Of a stretch of 64,000 bases of DNA, positions 24,713 to 32,432 are shown in pieces. The DNA comes from Levilactobacillus lanxiensis. Its GTDB lineage: Bacteria > Bacillota > Bacilli > Lactobacillales > Lactobacillaceae. The stretch spans positions 372,001-436,000 of the forward strand of contig NZ_BOLN01000001.1 in NCBI RefSeq assembly GCF_016861655.1, read 5' to 3'. Positions within the stretch are counted from its first letter, which is position 1, and each line of letters begins with the position of its first letter. The translations under genes and the position numbers were made by a program. Below the pieces are notes generated by a model that worked only from the letters and a program-made list of their open reading frames with translations, did no database searches and had not been told where the DNA came from.

Positions 24713-25207
24713 ATGAACAATTTAAATGAAATCATTTTAGACATGTTAGCAAAATTCCAAGCAAAGTACCCCAACAGTGTCGTTTCTCCTATTCGATTAA
24801 TCAAACGGGCCATCTACAACTACGAACACCGGCGTTGGTCCTACGACCATGAGTTCCTGGCCGCAGCCCTCGTCATGGTCGGACCCCAAGCGTTTGACTT
24901 TGCGGACCTGAAGCGGGTGGCCACGGACCTCTCCGGCGTCCAATATGAAGCCATTAATATTACAGCGGACCTCGATGCCTTCATTCGGGTCTGTGCGGAT
25001 GTGTGTGGCGTCACGCCCACTGCCTTTGCGGCTCGGATGAGCAACTGTGACTTCGCCTTCGCTGACCTAGACCAAGCCACCACCATCCCTATGTCTGACC
25101 GCGGTTACGATCATTATGCAAAGCAAACAGGCATCGTCTGTGGTATGCTCAAGGGCAAGTCCCTGGCTGAGGTGCAAGCACTGATTTCAACGATTTTTAG
25201 CAAATAA
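24713..25207 (+). CDS. Uncharacterised protein, first of a tandem paralogue pair
   Basis: A 164-residue cytosolic protein, mostly helical. I do not recognise the family. The central segment RRWSYDHEFLAAALVMVGPQ and the later DLDAFIRVCADVCGVTPTAF and SNCDFAFADLDQATTIPMSD align with the next gene (WTFDTDFLVASLLYYGTP; NITRGCAQIAGVSNDDF; ARLAFKDLELTPKFPLDP), so the two are paralogues. AAGGAAG lies upstream of the ATG. Four Cys residues are scattered in the second half, one of them (position 137 region, IVCGM) absent in the partner. The 12-base gap to the next gene shows cotranscription. Confidence 0.65.
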   Translation: MNNLNEIILDMLAKFQAKYPNSVVSPIRLIKRAIYNYEHRRWSYDHEFLAAALVMVGPQAFDFADLKRVATDLSGVQYEAINITADLDAFIRVCADVCGVTPTAFAARMSNCDFAFADLDQATTIPMSDRGYDHYAKQTGIVCGMLKGKSLAEVQALISTIFSK

Positions 25208-25218
25208 GGCGGTGCCCG

Positions 25219-25731
25219 ATGACCTTACACCTCCTAACCCCAGAAACCCTAACCGTTCTCACGCACCACAATGCCGATCCACAAACGACCTACATCGACG
25301 GGCGGGTCGCCGCTAACTATGGCGTGTGCCACCGAGTTTACCGACCGTGGACGTTTGACACCGACTTTCTCGTCGCGAGCCTGCTCTACTACGGCACACC
25401 AATTCTGCCGCCAGCGTTGCTCAACCAGCGCGTTCGCCAGTTTACCAGCCAGCAACACGGTCGCTACTTCTTCACCAATCAAACCGACAACATCACGCGA
25501 GGGTGCGCCCAAATTGCCGGGGTCTCAAACGACGACTTTCACCTGCGACTGGCGCAGGCCCGCCTCGCCTTCAAGGACTTAGAGCTGACCCCCAAATTTC
25601 CGCTGGACCCCGTCGCGGATGTGCGTTATCCCCAACAGCTCTGGCTGCTCTGCCAGCTCGTTGCCAAAGCCGACCGCACCACGATTCAACAATTTATGAC
25701 ACTTCTCCTGGGCGGTCCCGATGCCGCCTAG
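25219..25731 (+). CDS. Uncharacterised protein, second of a tandem paralogue pair
   Basis: A 170-residue protein, 12 bases after its paralogue. It shares the W-(S/T)-(Y/F)-D-x-(E/D)-F-L-x-A core and the later GCAQIAGVSNDDFHLRLAQARLAFKDLELTPKFPLD block with the first gene, but the N-terminus differs (MTLHLLTPETLTVLTHH). Its codon use is GC-rich. No catalytic motif or membrane segment is visible. A heteromeric complex of the two gene products would fit the tandem arrangement, but this is inference. The start follows GGCGGTGCCCG, a weak ribosome binding site, so translational coupling to the first gene is plausible. Confidence 0.62.
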   Translation: MTLHLLTPETLTVLTHHNADPQTTYIDGRVAANYGVCHRVYRPWTFDTDFLVASLLYYGTPILPPALLNQRVRQFTSQQHGRYFFTNQTDNITRGCAQIAGVSNDDFHLRLAQARLAFKDLELTPKFPLDPVADVRYPQQLWLLCQLVAKADRTTIQQFMTLLLGGPDAA

Positions 25732-25738
25732 GAGACAG

Positions 25739-25767
25739 AAAAGCCGCCTAACTCAGGCGGCTTTTTG
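25739..25767. terminator. Terminator after the paralogue pair
   Basis: A perfect AAAAGCCGCCT/AGGCGGCTTTT stem with a five-base loop, ending in T. Confidence 0.9.
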
Positions 25768-25864
25768 ACTACTCTTTTTTCACCATGTGCTAACCGACAT
25801 TTTCTATCTCTCGTCCCAAACGAAAAGGCCCGGACCAACGCCCAAGCCTTTCATGGTTAACGTT

Positions 25865-27247
25865 CTATTTGCCTGACATTTCAGCTTTCTTATCGTTATG
25901 CCGCAGTTCCATTTCGATTTCTTCCAGTGACTTGCCCCGCGTTTCAGGAACCAAGTAGTGGACGAAGAACATGGACAAGACGGCGAACACAGCAAAGACG
26001 GCGAATGGGCCACCGACGTTGTTGTGGAAGTAAGCCAGCATGACCAGGAAGAATTGGGAAACCAAGAAGTTCCCAATCCAGTTGGCTGCGGACCCGATGG
26101 AAGACCCGATTCCCCGGACACTCAATGGGAAAATTTCCCCAATCGTGACCCAGGCAATGGGACCCCAAGAAATGGCGAACCCGAAGATATAAATGGCAAT
26201 CAGAATCATGGTTGGCACGGCCGTCGTGTGGATGTCCATGGTGAAGTTCATCACGGCTAAAATCCCTAAGGAAACGGCCATCACGATTGACCCAAACATC
26301 AGGAAGGTCTTCCGGTTGAATTTGTCCATGATAAACGTGGCCAGCACCGTGACCACAAAGTTCACGATCCCAATCCCAACAGAAATCCAGATGGCACTAC
26401 CTTCCGCGAAGCCAAATCCCTTAATGAAGACTTGGGGCAGGAAGTAAATCACGGAGTTGATCCCAACTAATTGTTGCAGCAACATGATACCGACCGCCAC
26501 AACCACGGCTGGCCGGGCAATCGTAAACAGTTCCTTGACGCCACCCTTAGGTTGATTGGCAACGGTTTCAATTTCGGCCAATTCCTTTTCAGGATCATCG
26601 GTCGTATTCTTCCGTAACATTTTTAAAACGCTCAAGGCTTGTTCGCTGTCACCCTTTTCGGCCAAGAACCGTGGGGATTCGGGTAATAACAGGCCACCAA
26701 TCAGCAGTAAGGCCGCTGGAATCAAGGCTGACCCCAACATCCACCGCCAGTCACGGATACCCAACAGGTTGTGGTTCAAGAACCCCAGGTTAGACACGTA
26801 GGCCAACAGAATCCCTAAGGTAATCATCAATTGGAACAAGGTCCCCAGAGACCCCCGGCGTTCAGCGGGCGCCAATTCGGCCAGGTAAGCTGGCGTCAAA
26901 GCGGACGCAGACCCCACGGCAAAGCCCAAGATAATCCGGGCGATAACCATGGACCAGAAGCCCACGGCCACCATGGATAACGATGACCCTAACAGGAACA
27001 GGATCGCGGCTAAAATCAGCAGTCGCTTCCGCCCATATTTATCGGCCAACGGACCCACGCCCAGTGCCCCGACGGAAGACCCAATCAGCACGGATGACGT
27101 GATGAACCCCGTCTGGCCAATGCCTAAGTTAAAGTTGTTTTCGATCAATGGTGAGGCCCCAGAAATAATACCAGTATCAAACCCGAATAAGAGGCCACCT
27201 AATGCACCGAATGTGAAAATAAAAAATGTACTCAAATGTCGATTCAT
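25865..27247 (-). CDS. Sugar/proton symporter of the MFS sugar porter family (XylT-like)
   Basis: A 460-residue protein with 12 predicted membrane segments. Sugar porter signatures are in place: GGLLFGFDTGIISGA in TM1, DKYGRKR after TM2, PESPRFL after TM6, LQQLVGINSVIYFLPQVF in TM7, and PETRGKSLEEIE near the C-terminus. Lactobacillus D-xylose/proton symporter XylT has the same layout; pentose or other monosaccharide uptake is therefore likely. ATG at 27247 follows GAGGAAAG; an in-frame GTG at 27262 overlaps that site. A perfect cre site lies upstream at 27310-27323, showing catabolite control. No sugar isomerase or kinase lies next to it. Confidence 0.88.
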   Translation of the reverse strand: MNRHLSTFFIFTFGALGGLLFGFDTGIISGASPLIENNFNLGIGQTGFITSSVLIGSSVGALGVGPLADKYGRKRLLILAAILFLLGSSLSMVAVGFWSMVIARIILGFAVGSASALTPAYLAELAPAERRGSLGTLFQLMITLGILLAYVSNLGFLNHNLLGIRDWRWMLGSALIPAALLLIGGLLLPESPRFLAEKGDSEQALSVLKMLRKNTTDDPEKELAEIETVANQPKGGVKELFTIARPAVVVAVGIMLLQQLVGINSVIYFLPQVFIKGFGFAEGSAIWISVGIGIVNFVVTVLATFIMDKFNRKTFLMFGSIVMAVSLGILAVMNFTMDIHTTAVPTMILIAIYIFGFAISWGPIAWVTIGEIFPLSVRGIGSSIGSAANWIGNFLVSQFFLVMLAYFHNNVGGPFAVFAVFAVLSMFFVHYLVPETRGKSLEEIEMELRHNDKKAEMSGK

Positions 27248-27309
27248 ATTAACTTTCCTCACCCTTCATAAATAATCAGCAAATACATGATACCGCTGGT
27301 GAGTTGTGT

Positions 27310-27323
27310 TGTAAACGCTTACT
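27310..27323 (-). promoter_or_regulatory. cre site (CcpA) of the sugar porter gene
   Basis: Read on the minus strand: AGTAAGCGTTTACA, a perfect match to WGNAANCGNWNNCA, about 63 bases upstream of the start codon. Confidence 0.75.
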
Positions 27324-27396
27324 CTGGCGTTAAATCGCTCTTTTGGTCTTCACAAAGTCTGAAACTGCTCTAGACCAAATCCGCAGCTAACGCGAT

Positions 27397-27427
27397 AGAA
27401 AAAGGGCCGCCAGTCAGGCAGTCCTTT
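27397..27427 (-). terminator. Terminator of the heme efflux operon
   Basis: AAAGGACTGCC pairs with GGCGGCCCTTT (one mismatch, one G-T pair), followed by TTTTTCT on the minus strand. Confidence 0.7.
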
Positions 27428-27493
27428 CCGATGGTGTAGACCAATTTTGCGTATCTTCGCACAAAATCCGTCTACCCTTTTATAAAAATATTT

Positions 27494-28165
27494 TTAAGCG
27501 AGGGTCATCCGCCCATCCATAATCGCGTAAGTCTTATCCGCAAACTCCTGGAGCCGCAGGTCATGGGTCACGACCACGATGGCCTTGTTGTGCTGCTTGG
27601 CCAGGTCGTGGAGCAGTTGTCCGACCACCTTGACCCGGTCACTGTCGAGCGCCGCCGTGGGTTCGTCCGCTAAAATGATGTCGGGGTTCTGGTACAGCGC
27701 CCGCGCAATGGCGACCCGCTGCGTTTGCCCGCCGGACAGTTCGCCCGGATACTGCTTCGTCAGGTTAGCAATACCGAGTTGGTCTAACAGATTGGCCAGT
27801 TGTGCCGCCGTCAAATTACCGTGTGGCTTGACCCGGTCGACCAAGGTAAATTGGTCCTGGACCGACAGATACGGAATCAGGTTGTAGGCCTGCAAGATGA
27901 ACCCAATCTTGTTTAACCGCAGGGCATCCCGCGCCTTCCCCTCCAATTGCTGGAGCGACTGGTCCTGCACGTGGACCTCACCGGCTGTGGGCGTTTGAAT
28001 GCCACCCGCAATCGTCAAAAACGTACTCTTCCCGGAACCCGAAGGCCCAATCACCAGACTGACCTGGCCGGCCTCCGCCTCGAAGTTCACGTCCTTTAAG
28101 ACGGTGACCTGGTTGGTGTCGTGCCCAAATTGCTTACTTACGTGTGCTAACGTCAATGCTGGCAT
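27494..28165 (-). CDS. hrtA: ABC transporter ATPase, HrtA-like
   Basis: A 223-residue ABC ATPase of the MacB/LolD branch. Walker A is GPSGSGKST at about residues 40-48, the signature is LSGGQTQRVAIARAL, and Walker B is IILADEPTAAL, followed by the His switch in VVVTHD. It sits three bases after the permease and belongs to a three-gene unit with a TetR regulator. In other Gram-positive bacteria HrtA powers export of heme, protecting the membrane from heme toxicity. The assignment to heme rests on the operon layout, the permease type and the operator sequence rather than on the ATPase itself. Confidence 0.82.
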   Translation of the reverse strand: MPALTLAHVSKQFGHDTNQVTVLKDVNFEAEAGQVSLVIGPSGSGKSTFLTIAGGIQTPTAGEVHVQDQSLQQLEGKARDALRLNKIGFILQAYNLIPYLSVQDQFTLVDRVKPHGNLTAAQLANLLDQLGIANLTKQYPGELSGGQTQRVAIARALYQNPDIILADEPTAALDSDRVKVVGQLLHDLAKQHNKAIVVVTHDLRLQEFADKTYAIMDGRMTLA

Positions 28166-28168
28166 GGT

Positions 28169-29230
28169 TTAACCTCCAATCACGCTGACGGGGTCAACGT
28201 GTAAAATAATCCGAACGGGAATCAAGGCACCCAGCACACCGGTCAGGAGAATCCCCCCGGTCACGCCGGCAAGTAGCGGCAGGTTAAAGCTCATCGGCAA
28301 CCCGGCTGGCAGGACCAGCACCGTTGCCGCGGTCAAGGCAGCCCCGATAACCAGGCCCCCGACGACTAGGATCAGCGCCTGACTGATGGTCGTCGTGACC
28401 AAAACTTTTGCCGGAATCCCCTGTGCGCGCAAAACCGCATAGTTGGGTAACTTTTGCATGGTTAAAATATACAGGAACACGGCAATCACGACCATCGCAA
28501 TCACCATCAAGAAGGCAATCATAAAGGTAAAGGTCGTGTTCTGAGCCGAATAACCCGGTAACTTGTTAATGAACTGGCTCATGGCGAGCGTCTTCAGGTC
28601 GCTGGTCTTGAGCTTAAAATCAGACCGGTTCGACACGATACCGCCGGCCTTGAAATCACTGGTGACGTGGCTCAACGTCCGCCAGGTCCCTAACGTCCCG
28701 TAAACGACCGGGGCCACGCTCAGCTTGGCGTTGTGGGTGAACCCAACAATTTTAAATTTTCCGCCGGTGGCGCCGAGACTCACCTTATCACCCAGGTGGT
28801 AGCCGTTAGTCTTAAAGCTATCGTCGACCAAAATTTGCCGGGCCGTGGTTGGCTTGTGGCCGCTCGTCACGATCAGCTTGCGATAAATAAATTCGCCGCG
28901 GTTGATTCCTAGGAACTGTGCGGATAACTTCGGTTGGCCCTTGGCCTTGGCGACCACCCCGGCTTGGCCGATGTAAGCCTCGTGGCTGGTCAGGGTCACT
29001 TTCTTGGCCGTCTGCTTGGTCATCAGTGACTGTGCCAGGCTATCGTTGGCATCACTGGTCACCGCAATTTTCTGGGCGTCCCAGGTCGCGATTGCCTGTG
29101 TGTTCTGCTGGGCCAGGCCGTACGCCAGCCCGCTCAACACGAAGACCAGGTAGCTGACCAGGACGACCATCCCGACGATCAGCCCATAACGCAGCTTCTC
29201 GTGGCGAATCTCCTTGAGTGCTAAAAACAT
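28169..29230 (-). CDS. hrtB: FtsX-like ABC permease, HrtB-like
   Basis: A 353-residue permease with one N-terminal helix, a large extracellular domain (about residues 45-230) and three C-terminal helices, the DevC/FtsX layout. The N-terminus MFLALKEIRHEKLRYGLIVGMVVLVSYLVFVLSGLAYGLAQQNTQ resembles HrtB. The C-terminal part has YILTMQKLPNYAVLRAQGIP and ends LIPVRIILHVDPVSVIGG. With HrtA it would form a heme exporter that takes heme laterally from the membrane. The TetR gene precedes it by 11 bases. Lactobacilli do not make heme, so the pair would protect against or respond to heme in the environment. Confidence 0.82.
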   Translation of the reverse strand: MFLALKEIRHEKLRYGLIVGMVVLVSYLVFVLSGLAYGLAQQNTQAIATWDAQKIAVTSDANDSLAQSLMTKQTAKKVTLTSHEAYIGQAGVVAKAKGQPKLSAQFLGINRGEFIYRKLIVTSGHKPTTARQILVDDSFKTNGYHLGDKVSLGATGGKFKIVGFTHNAKLSVAPVVYGTLGTWRTLSHVTSDFKAGGIVSNRSDFKLKTSDLKTLAMSQFINKLPGYSAQNTTFTFMIAFLMVIAMVVIAVFLYILTMQKLPNYAVLRAQGIPAKVLVTTTISQALILVVGGLVIGAALTAATVLVLPAGLPMSFNLPLLAGVTGGILLTGVLGALIPVRIILHVDPVSVIGG

Positions 29231-29241
29231 GGTGGTGCCTC

Positions 29242-29751
29242 CTATTCTGCCAGTAACTGTAGGGCTTGCTGGAAGCGCGTCAACGCCGCATCCCGGTTAG
29301 CTGGTCGTAACATAATTTCTTTGATGGTCGCGTGACTCAGCACCATCGCCGACCAATCCGCCGCCGGTAAACTCACGGGCACGGGATGGTCGGGCAACAG
29401 ACTTTCATTTTCACTATAGTGCCGGCGAATCAACTCATCGTATTGACTATTACTGAACTGATCCACGAAGGCCACCACGGCATCGTAGTACGTCGCCGGC
29501 GTAAACACCCCACTCGGCGTCGTCTCAACGTCCCGGTGAACGGCAGCCAAGGCCTCGTGGTAAACGGTTTGGTAGGCGTCCGTCAGGTCATCAAAGTACT
29601 TATAAAAGGCCCCCCGGGCAATCCCGGCAGCCGTCACGATTCGCGCAACCTGCGCCTCGGCTAAGCTATGATTAGAAAACTCCGTTAGTAAGGCCGCCAT
29701 CACGCGCGCCCGTTTTTCAGGATTTAAGTTTTTAAAAGTTGTGGAAGGCAT
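29242..29751 (-). CDS. hrtR: TetR-family regulator, HrtR-like
   Basis: A 169-residue TetR regulator. Residues 1-50 carry the DNA-binding helices (KRARVMAALLTEFSNHSLAEAQVARIVTAAGIARGAFYKYFDDLTD). The C-terminal ligand domain contains one His-rich stretch (RRHYSENESLLPDHPVP) that could coordinate heme. ATG at 29751 has AAAGGAG well spaced; an in-frame start at 29769 is less likely. The gene heads the operon with hrtB and hrtA, and the upstream region has two GTGACAC/GTGTCAC palindromes. In Lactococcus the heme sensor HrtR binds the palindrome ATGACACAGTGTCAT in front of hrtRBA, so this gene is probably its counterpart. Confidence 0.8.
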   Translation of the reverse strand: MPSTTFKNLNPEKRARVMAALLTEFSNHSLAEAQVARIVTAAGIARGAFYKYFDDLTDAYQTVYHEALAAVHRDVETTPSGVFTPATYYDAVVAFVDQFSNSQYDELIRRHYSENESLLPDHPVPVSLPAADWSAMVLSHATIKEIMLRPANRDAALTRFQQALQLLAE

Positions 29752-29773
29752 GTAAAAGACTCCTTTCAAGTTA

Positions 29774-29834
29774 AAAGTGACGTCGTGTCACTTTATTACG
29801 AGTGTCAGCATACCATGCAGGTGACACGGTGTCA
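29774..29834 (-). promoter_or_regulatory. Double operator of the hrtRBA-type operon
   Basis: Two palindromes: AAAGTGAC-N5-GTCACTTT at 29774-29794 and TGACACGGTGTCA at 29822-29834. The second differs from the lactococcal HrtR operator core TGACACAGTGTCA only at the central base. They lie 23-83 bases upstream of the regulator's start codon. Confidence 0.75.
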
Positions 29835-29844
29835 ACTTTGTTGT

Positions 29845-29876
29845 AAAAAAGAACTCGGCTAGGCTTCGCCGAGTTC
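29845..29876 (-). terminator. Terminator downstream of repeat A3
   Basis: Perfect stem GAACTCGGC/GCCGAGTTC followed on the minus strand by six T residues. It can end the transcript of the MFS gene 30363-31547 after that transcript passes through repeat A3 and its truncated copy. Confidence 0.9.
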
Positions 29877-29965
29877 TAACACTTCTATTGTAAGTTAAAA
29901 TCCACCACTAAATTGATAAGTGATTAGCAACGAGCCACAAAACAAATTAGTCAGACCAACTTGAT

Positions 29966-30056
29966 GGCGGGGCTAAACCCGTGTCAGCCGCAGGGATGGT
30001 GAAAATGGGACTAGCTATGAGCAATGTTAGTGACCAGAGGCGGGTCAAGCTGCCAC
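29966..30056 (+). repeat. Structured repeat, truncated copy
   Basis: Carries only the left arm (GGGCTAAACCCGTGTCAGCCGCAGGG...GGTGAAAATGGG) and the start of a long-type body (GTGACCAGAGGCGGGTCAAG), then stops. The 70 bases before it are repeated before A3, so the pair arose by tandem duplication. Confidence 0.7.
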
Positions 30057-30134
30057 TAAAAATATAACCCTAACACCACGCTGATAAGTAACTGACAACG
30101 ACCCCGTAGCACAAATTAGCCAGACCAACTTGAT

Positions 30135-30354
30135 GGCGGGCTAAACCCGTGTCAGCCGCAGGGATGGTGAAAATGGGCCAAGCCGTGGGAGTTGCCTTAG
30201 CGGGTTCCCCGCTTAGGCAACTGCTATCTTTGAGACGTGAACTTCGGCTCAAAGTAAGTCTGGAGACCGCCCTTCGGCTCCAGACGTGCGCCCACAGCGT
30301 CACGGCCCATTTTCACCATCCCGAAGGCGATGATTAGAACAAGTTTAACCCGCC
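30135..30354 (+). repeat. Structured repeat, short type, copy A3
   Basis: A 220-bp copy with a long outer stem: GGCGGG/CCCGCC and TAAAC/GTTTA. GGATGGTGAAAATGGGCC pairs with GGCCCATTTTCACCATCC without mismatch. Hairpins AGTTGCCTTAGCGGG...CCCGCTTAGGCAACT, CTTTGAG...CTCAAAG and GTCTGGAG...CTCCAGAC are intact. It ends nine bases from the stop codon of the minus-strand MFS gene. Confidence 0.85.
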
Positions 30355-30362
30355 AATTCAAG

Positions 30363-31547
30363 TTAGTCGGTAGCTAATTTTTGCGGCTCGCCAATCACGA
30401 AGTGGCCCGCCACCGCAATGACCAGGAACACCAAAGCCACCAAGCAAACGCCCAGCCAACCGGCATGACTCCACGCCCAGGTAGCGGACAAGGTCCCAAT
30501 CGACCCGCCCAAGAAATAACTGAACATGAAGACGGAGTTGTTCCGACTACTCTGTTGGCGATTCAAGGACTGCACGATGGCCTGGCAGGACACCTGACTG
30601 AATTGGGTTCCCAAGTCGAGGAGAACAATCCCCACGATGAGGCCCAGCAGCCAGTGGCCGGCTAGCCAGAAAATCAGGAACGCGACGCCGGAGAAGACCA
30701 TCCCCAGACCCACCGTCAAACGCGGTGACCGCTGATCGACTAACGTCCCAATCATGGGAGCGGCTAACACTCCCGCAATTCCTAACAGGCCGAGCAATCC
30801 GGCCACGCTGCTGCCCAGGTGATACTGCGCAGCGAGGTAAAAGGCTAGCGTGGACCACAGGACGTTGGACATGCCAAACAGGCAAAAGCCATTGATGGCC
30901 GCGCCGCGTAACGGTTTTTGACTCGCAAATAACTTGGGTAGCGTGCGAATGACCGGCCAGTATTTCAAATCCTGATGGCCCCGTTCGTCGTGGGGCAACT
31001 GGAAATGCACAATAACCAGAAAAACCAGGTCAATGGCCGCCGCTACCAGGTAGATATCCTGCCAGGGCATGATGCTCCCTAGCAATCCGCTAAAGGACCG
31101 CGACAGGAGAATCCCCGTCAATAGGCCGCTCAAAACGATGCCCAAGACCTTCCCCCGTTGGAGTCCCGGCGCCAAGTACCCGGCATACGGGATGATAATC
31201 TGGGGGGCCACCGAGGTGATGCCGACTAACCCCGTGGCGACCGCAAAGACGCCAGCGTTTGGCGCCCAATGCGCTAGTAATAAGGAAAGAATGGATAATA
31301 CCATCATGAATTGAATCAATCGATACCGGTCGAAAATGTCTCCTAGTGGCACGATTAGTAACAGGCCAAAAGCGTATCCCAATTGCGTGACCATCGCCAG
31401 CATGCCGACGACCGCCTTGGACAGGTTGAAGTCCGCCGCAATTAAATTTTCAATCGGCTGGATAAAGTTCAGGTTGGCCACAATGACCCCCGTCACGACT
31501 GCCATCAATAAGATGGTCTTTTTTGACAACGCTGCTTGCTCTTTCAC
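30363..31547 (-). CDS. MFS transporter (drug/metabolite efflux type)
   Basis: A 394-residue membrane protein with 12 predicted segments. It starts MKEQAALSKKTILLMAVVTGVIVANLNFIQP; the N-terminal FIQPIENLIAADFNLSKAVVGMLAMVTQLGYAFGLLLIVPLGD and loop DIFDRYRLIQ are typical of the YgaY/YybF-like MFS branch. The start is GTG, supported by AGGAGG nine bases upstream. A hairpin-forming palindrome (31564-31586) overlaps the promoter or leader. The substrate is unknown. Its stop codon is followed by repeat A3, a truncated repeat and a terminator at 29845-29876. Confidence 0.82.
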   Translation of the reverse strand: MKEQAALSKKTILLMAVVTGVIVANLNFIQPIENLIAADFNLSKAVVGMLAMVTQLGYAFGLLLIVPLGDIFDRYRLIQFMMVLSILSLLLAHWAPNAGVFAVATGLVGITSVAPQIIIPYAGYLAPGLQRGKVLGIVLSGLLTGILLSRSFSGLLGSIMPWQDIYLVAAAIDLVFLVIVHFQLPHDERGHQDLKYWPVIRTLPKLFASQKPLRGAAINGFCLFGMSNVLWSTLAFYLAAQYHLGSSVAGLLGLLGIAGVLAAPMIGTLVDQRSPRLTVGLGMVFSGVAFLIFWLAGHWLLGLIVGIVLLDLGTQFSQVSCQAIVQSLNRQQSSRNNSVFMFSYFLGGSIGTLSATWAWSHAGWLGVCLVALVFLVIAVAGHFVIGEPQKLATD

Positions 31548-31563
31548 TCCGCAAAACCTCCTA

Positions 31564-31586
31564 CGTAAAAGTTTAAGACTTTTACG
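31564..31586. promoter_or_regulatory. Palindrome upstream of the MFS gene
   Basis: CGTAAAAGT-TTAAG-ACTTTTACG, a perfect 9-bp inverted repeat 17 bases upstream of the GTG start. An operator or leader hairpin is possible. It lies between two divergent genes, so it could affect either. Confidence 0.45.
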
Positions 31587-31664
31587 CGGAAAAGGCCACC
31601 ATCCCCCAGATTCCCGGTTAATCAGCCATTCTGGTATAATAGGCGGTATCGGAGGGGATTATTT

Positions 31665-32144
31665 ATGAACAAATTTATAACAGGGACCATCGTTGTCTTG
31701 GGGTTAGCGCTCGGTTGCGGGGAAGCCACCACGGCGCAAGCTCAGGCCAAAGCCAAATGGATGCCTGGCACACCGAAACAGTTGCGCGGTGTCTGGTACG
31801 CCAAGCCACGCGTGCAACACCTGGGCCACGACACCACGGAAATCACGAACAACGCGATGATCTTGATTCCCAAGTGGTTGTACGTGATGTACGACTACGG
31901 CACCCACGACTATGGCGGCAATCGCCTGGCCTACAAGAAAGTTGGTCAGGCCTACCGCTTACGGTCCTACGACAGCGTCGAAAAAACGTGGGCCTACACC
32001 AAACTCCAGCGTCAGGGGAAGACGTTGAAGCTGCAAAAGTACGGAACACGTAAGACCGGAAAAGCCTTTAAGTCTCATGCCGGCCACACCTATCAGCTGC
32101 AATACAAACAAAAATTAAGTGTCAGCGTCTTAACCCGCAAGTAA
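31665..32144 (+). CDS. Small secreted protein, LRGxW family, copy 3
   Basis: A 159-residue protein with a signal peptide (MNKFITGTIVVLGLALGCGE, cut likely after AQA). The mature start WMPGTPKQLRGVWYAKPR carries the family motif. The body contains tandem aromatic/Lys patterns such as YKKVGQAYRLRSYDSVEKTWAYTKLQRQGKTLKLQKYG, which look like beta strands. GGAGGGG is seven bases before the ATG, and TATAAT lies at about 31634. It is monocistronic, ending at a long hairpin (32184-32231). The function is unknown. Confidence 0.75.
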   Translation: MNKFITGTIVVLGLALGCGEATTAQAQAKAKWMPGTPKQLRGVWYAKPRVQHLGHDTTEITNNAMILIPKWLYVMYDYGTHDYGGNRLAYKKVGQAYRLRSYDSVEKTWAYTKLQRQGKTLKLQKYGTRKTGKAFKSHAGHTYQLQYKQKLSVSVLTRK

Positions 32145-32183
32145 GCGAAAGCGTCTGGGACAAAACTCATAACTCACGTATTG

Positions 32184-32231
32184 AAAGGGACTGTCCGAGA
32201 AATCGATGATTTCTCGGAACAGTCCTTTTTT
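32184..32231 (+). terminator. Terminator of secreted protein copy 3
   Basis: A stem of about 20 bp built on GGGACTGTCCGAGAAATC, followed by TTTTTT. Confidence 0.9.
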
Positions 32232-32432
32232 GAATCTTATGTATACACAGAGAAGATAATCCCTGCTATTCTTAAGGCGCTGAACCCAAAAAGAAAAGGG
32301 ATTATTAATCTCTATGCAGGTCAATACGTAGACTCAAGGCCTAGGCCTAGTTTCAACCAGGCCTAGCAGTTAAAACCCGGTCCTAACTATGCTAAAATTA
32401 CTAGACGAATAAGCTTTACAGGAGGTGCCACC

